Below are positions 63,810 through 64,000 of a DNA stretch of 64,000 nt, in pieces. Position numbers and translations under genes: made by a program. How positions within the stretch are numbered: position 1 is the first letter of the stretch; the number at the start of each line of letters is the position of its first letter. Under the pieces are notes generated by a model. It did not search any database and was not told the DNA's origin. It was given only the letters and a program-made list of their open reading frames with translations. This stretch comes from Psychrobacter sp. 72-O-c (GTDB lineage Bacteria > Pseudomonadota > Gammaproteobacteria > Pseudomonadales > Moraxellaceae), in NCBI RefSeq assembly GCF_904846605.1, contig NZ_CAJHBI010000011.1, positions 1 through 64,000 of the forward strand, read 5' to 3'.

Positions 63810-64000
63810 ATGTCCAACTCAACCCCCAATGATTCGACTTTGAATACATCAAACGCTAACCAGCCAGCGTCAGATAGCGGCCGTTGCCCCGTTGACCATG
63901 ATGGCAATCAATCTAACAACAGCAATACTACCTACGATCAAGGCGATGGTCACGGCCCTACGATGCATAGTGAAAACGTCGATAAGTCGCATACCCCGCA
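63810..64000 (+). CDS. katG: Partial protein, probable catalase-peroxidase start
   Basis: An ATG at 63810 preceded by AGGAG opens a frame that continues past the window edge (63 codons visible). The N-terminus is polar (SNSTPNDSTLNTSNANQPAS) and then reads GRCPVDHDGNQSNN. The CP(V/F)-x-H/G pattern near a polar start is characteristic of KatG proteins (E. coli KatG: GKCPFHQGG), which break down hydrogen peroxide. The visible region lies before any conserved heme-binding part, so the call is tentative. The frame contains no stop. Confidence 0.45.
   Translation, partial: MSNSTPNDSTLNTSNANQPASDSGRCPVDHDGNQSNNSNTTYDQGDGHGPTMHSENVDKSHTP

Overview
The window looks like a chromosome segment of a Psychrobacter-like bacterium (family Moraxellaceae, Gammaproteobacteria). 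The reasons are the moderately AT-rich base composition, the gene content, and a surface-sugar gene cluster lying between aspS and ilvE, which is where Acinetobacter carries its lipooligosaccharide outer-core (OC) locus. No tRNA, rRNA, CRISPR array, intact transposase or prophage gene was seen. Species assignment is inference.

Layout. 1-8.6 kb: housekeeping genes (EamA exporter, uracil/xanthine permease, sdaA, a DUF4377-like lipoprotein, argJ, xthA, a hotdog thioesterase), with broken gene remains at the left edge. 9.1-15.7 kb: three tandem, very similar long-chain acyl-CoA synthetase genes; each has a promoter with an 18-nt spacer and a hairpin terminator. 15.8-20.5 kb: on the opposite strand, a short-chain dehydrogenase, a histidine phosphatase, an APH-fold kinase and an acyl-CoA dehydrogenase. 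Together with the synthetases this is the set of activities used in kinase-dependent 4-hydroxyacid catabolism (Pseudomonas putida LvaA/C/D/E, animal ACAD10/11). 20.9-24.1 kb: sohB and aspS.

24.2-39.4 kb: a mosaic surface-polysaccharide locus. It holds a lipid A-type acyltransferase, six glycosyltransferase-like genes in at least three families, a GT42/DUF115-like protein, a Stealth-type sugar-phosphate transferase, ugd plus a UDP-glucuronate 4-epimerase, a pyruvyl-transferase-family protein and an unrecognised family with the motif FRIGTDD. Strands alternate, and at least five gene remnants sit in the gaps. Several are pieces of intact neighbours, so the locus has been shaped by duplication and deletion. 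A copy of the ilvE terminator lies 2.3 kb inside the locus.

39.4-64 kb: ilvE, glnE, the complete tusDCBE sulfur relay, trmL, a small entericidin-like lipoprotein, hemW, an EVE-domain gene, a MATE exporter, accBC, leuA, an Lrp-type regulator, two MFS transporters (YbfB-like and AmpG-like), an ABC1/UbiB-family kinase, a MoeB-like E1 enzyme, prmC, and the start of a probable catalase-peroxidase at the right edge. Starts were moved to internal ATG codons where a ribosome binding site or family length supported it (fadD1, the histidine phosphatase, the kinase, the acyl-CoA dehydrogenase, aspS, glnE, the MATE gene, accC, leuA, the ABC1 kinase, prmC).

Most promising for new biology: the FRIGTDD family (one full copy and two decayed copies within 9 kb), the hydroxyacid-like catabolic block beside three synthetase genes, and the duplication scars in the outer-core-type locus.
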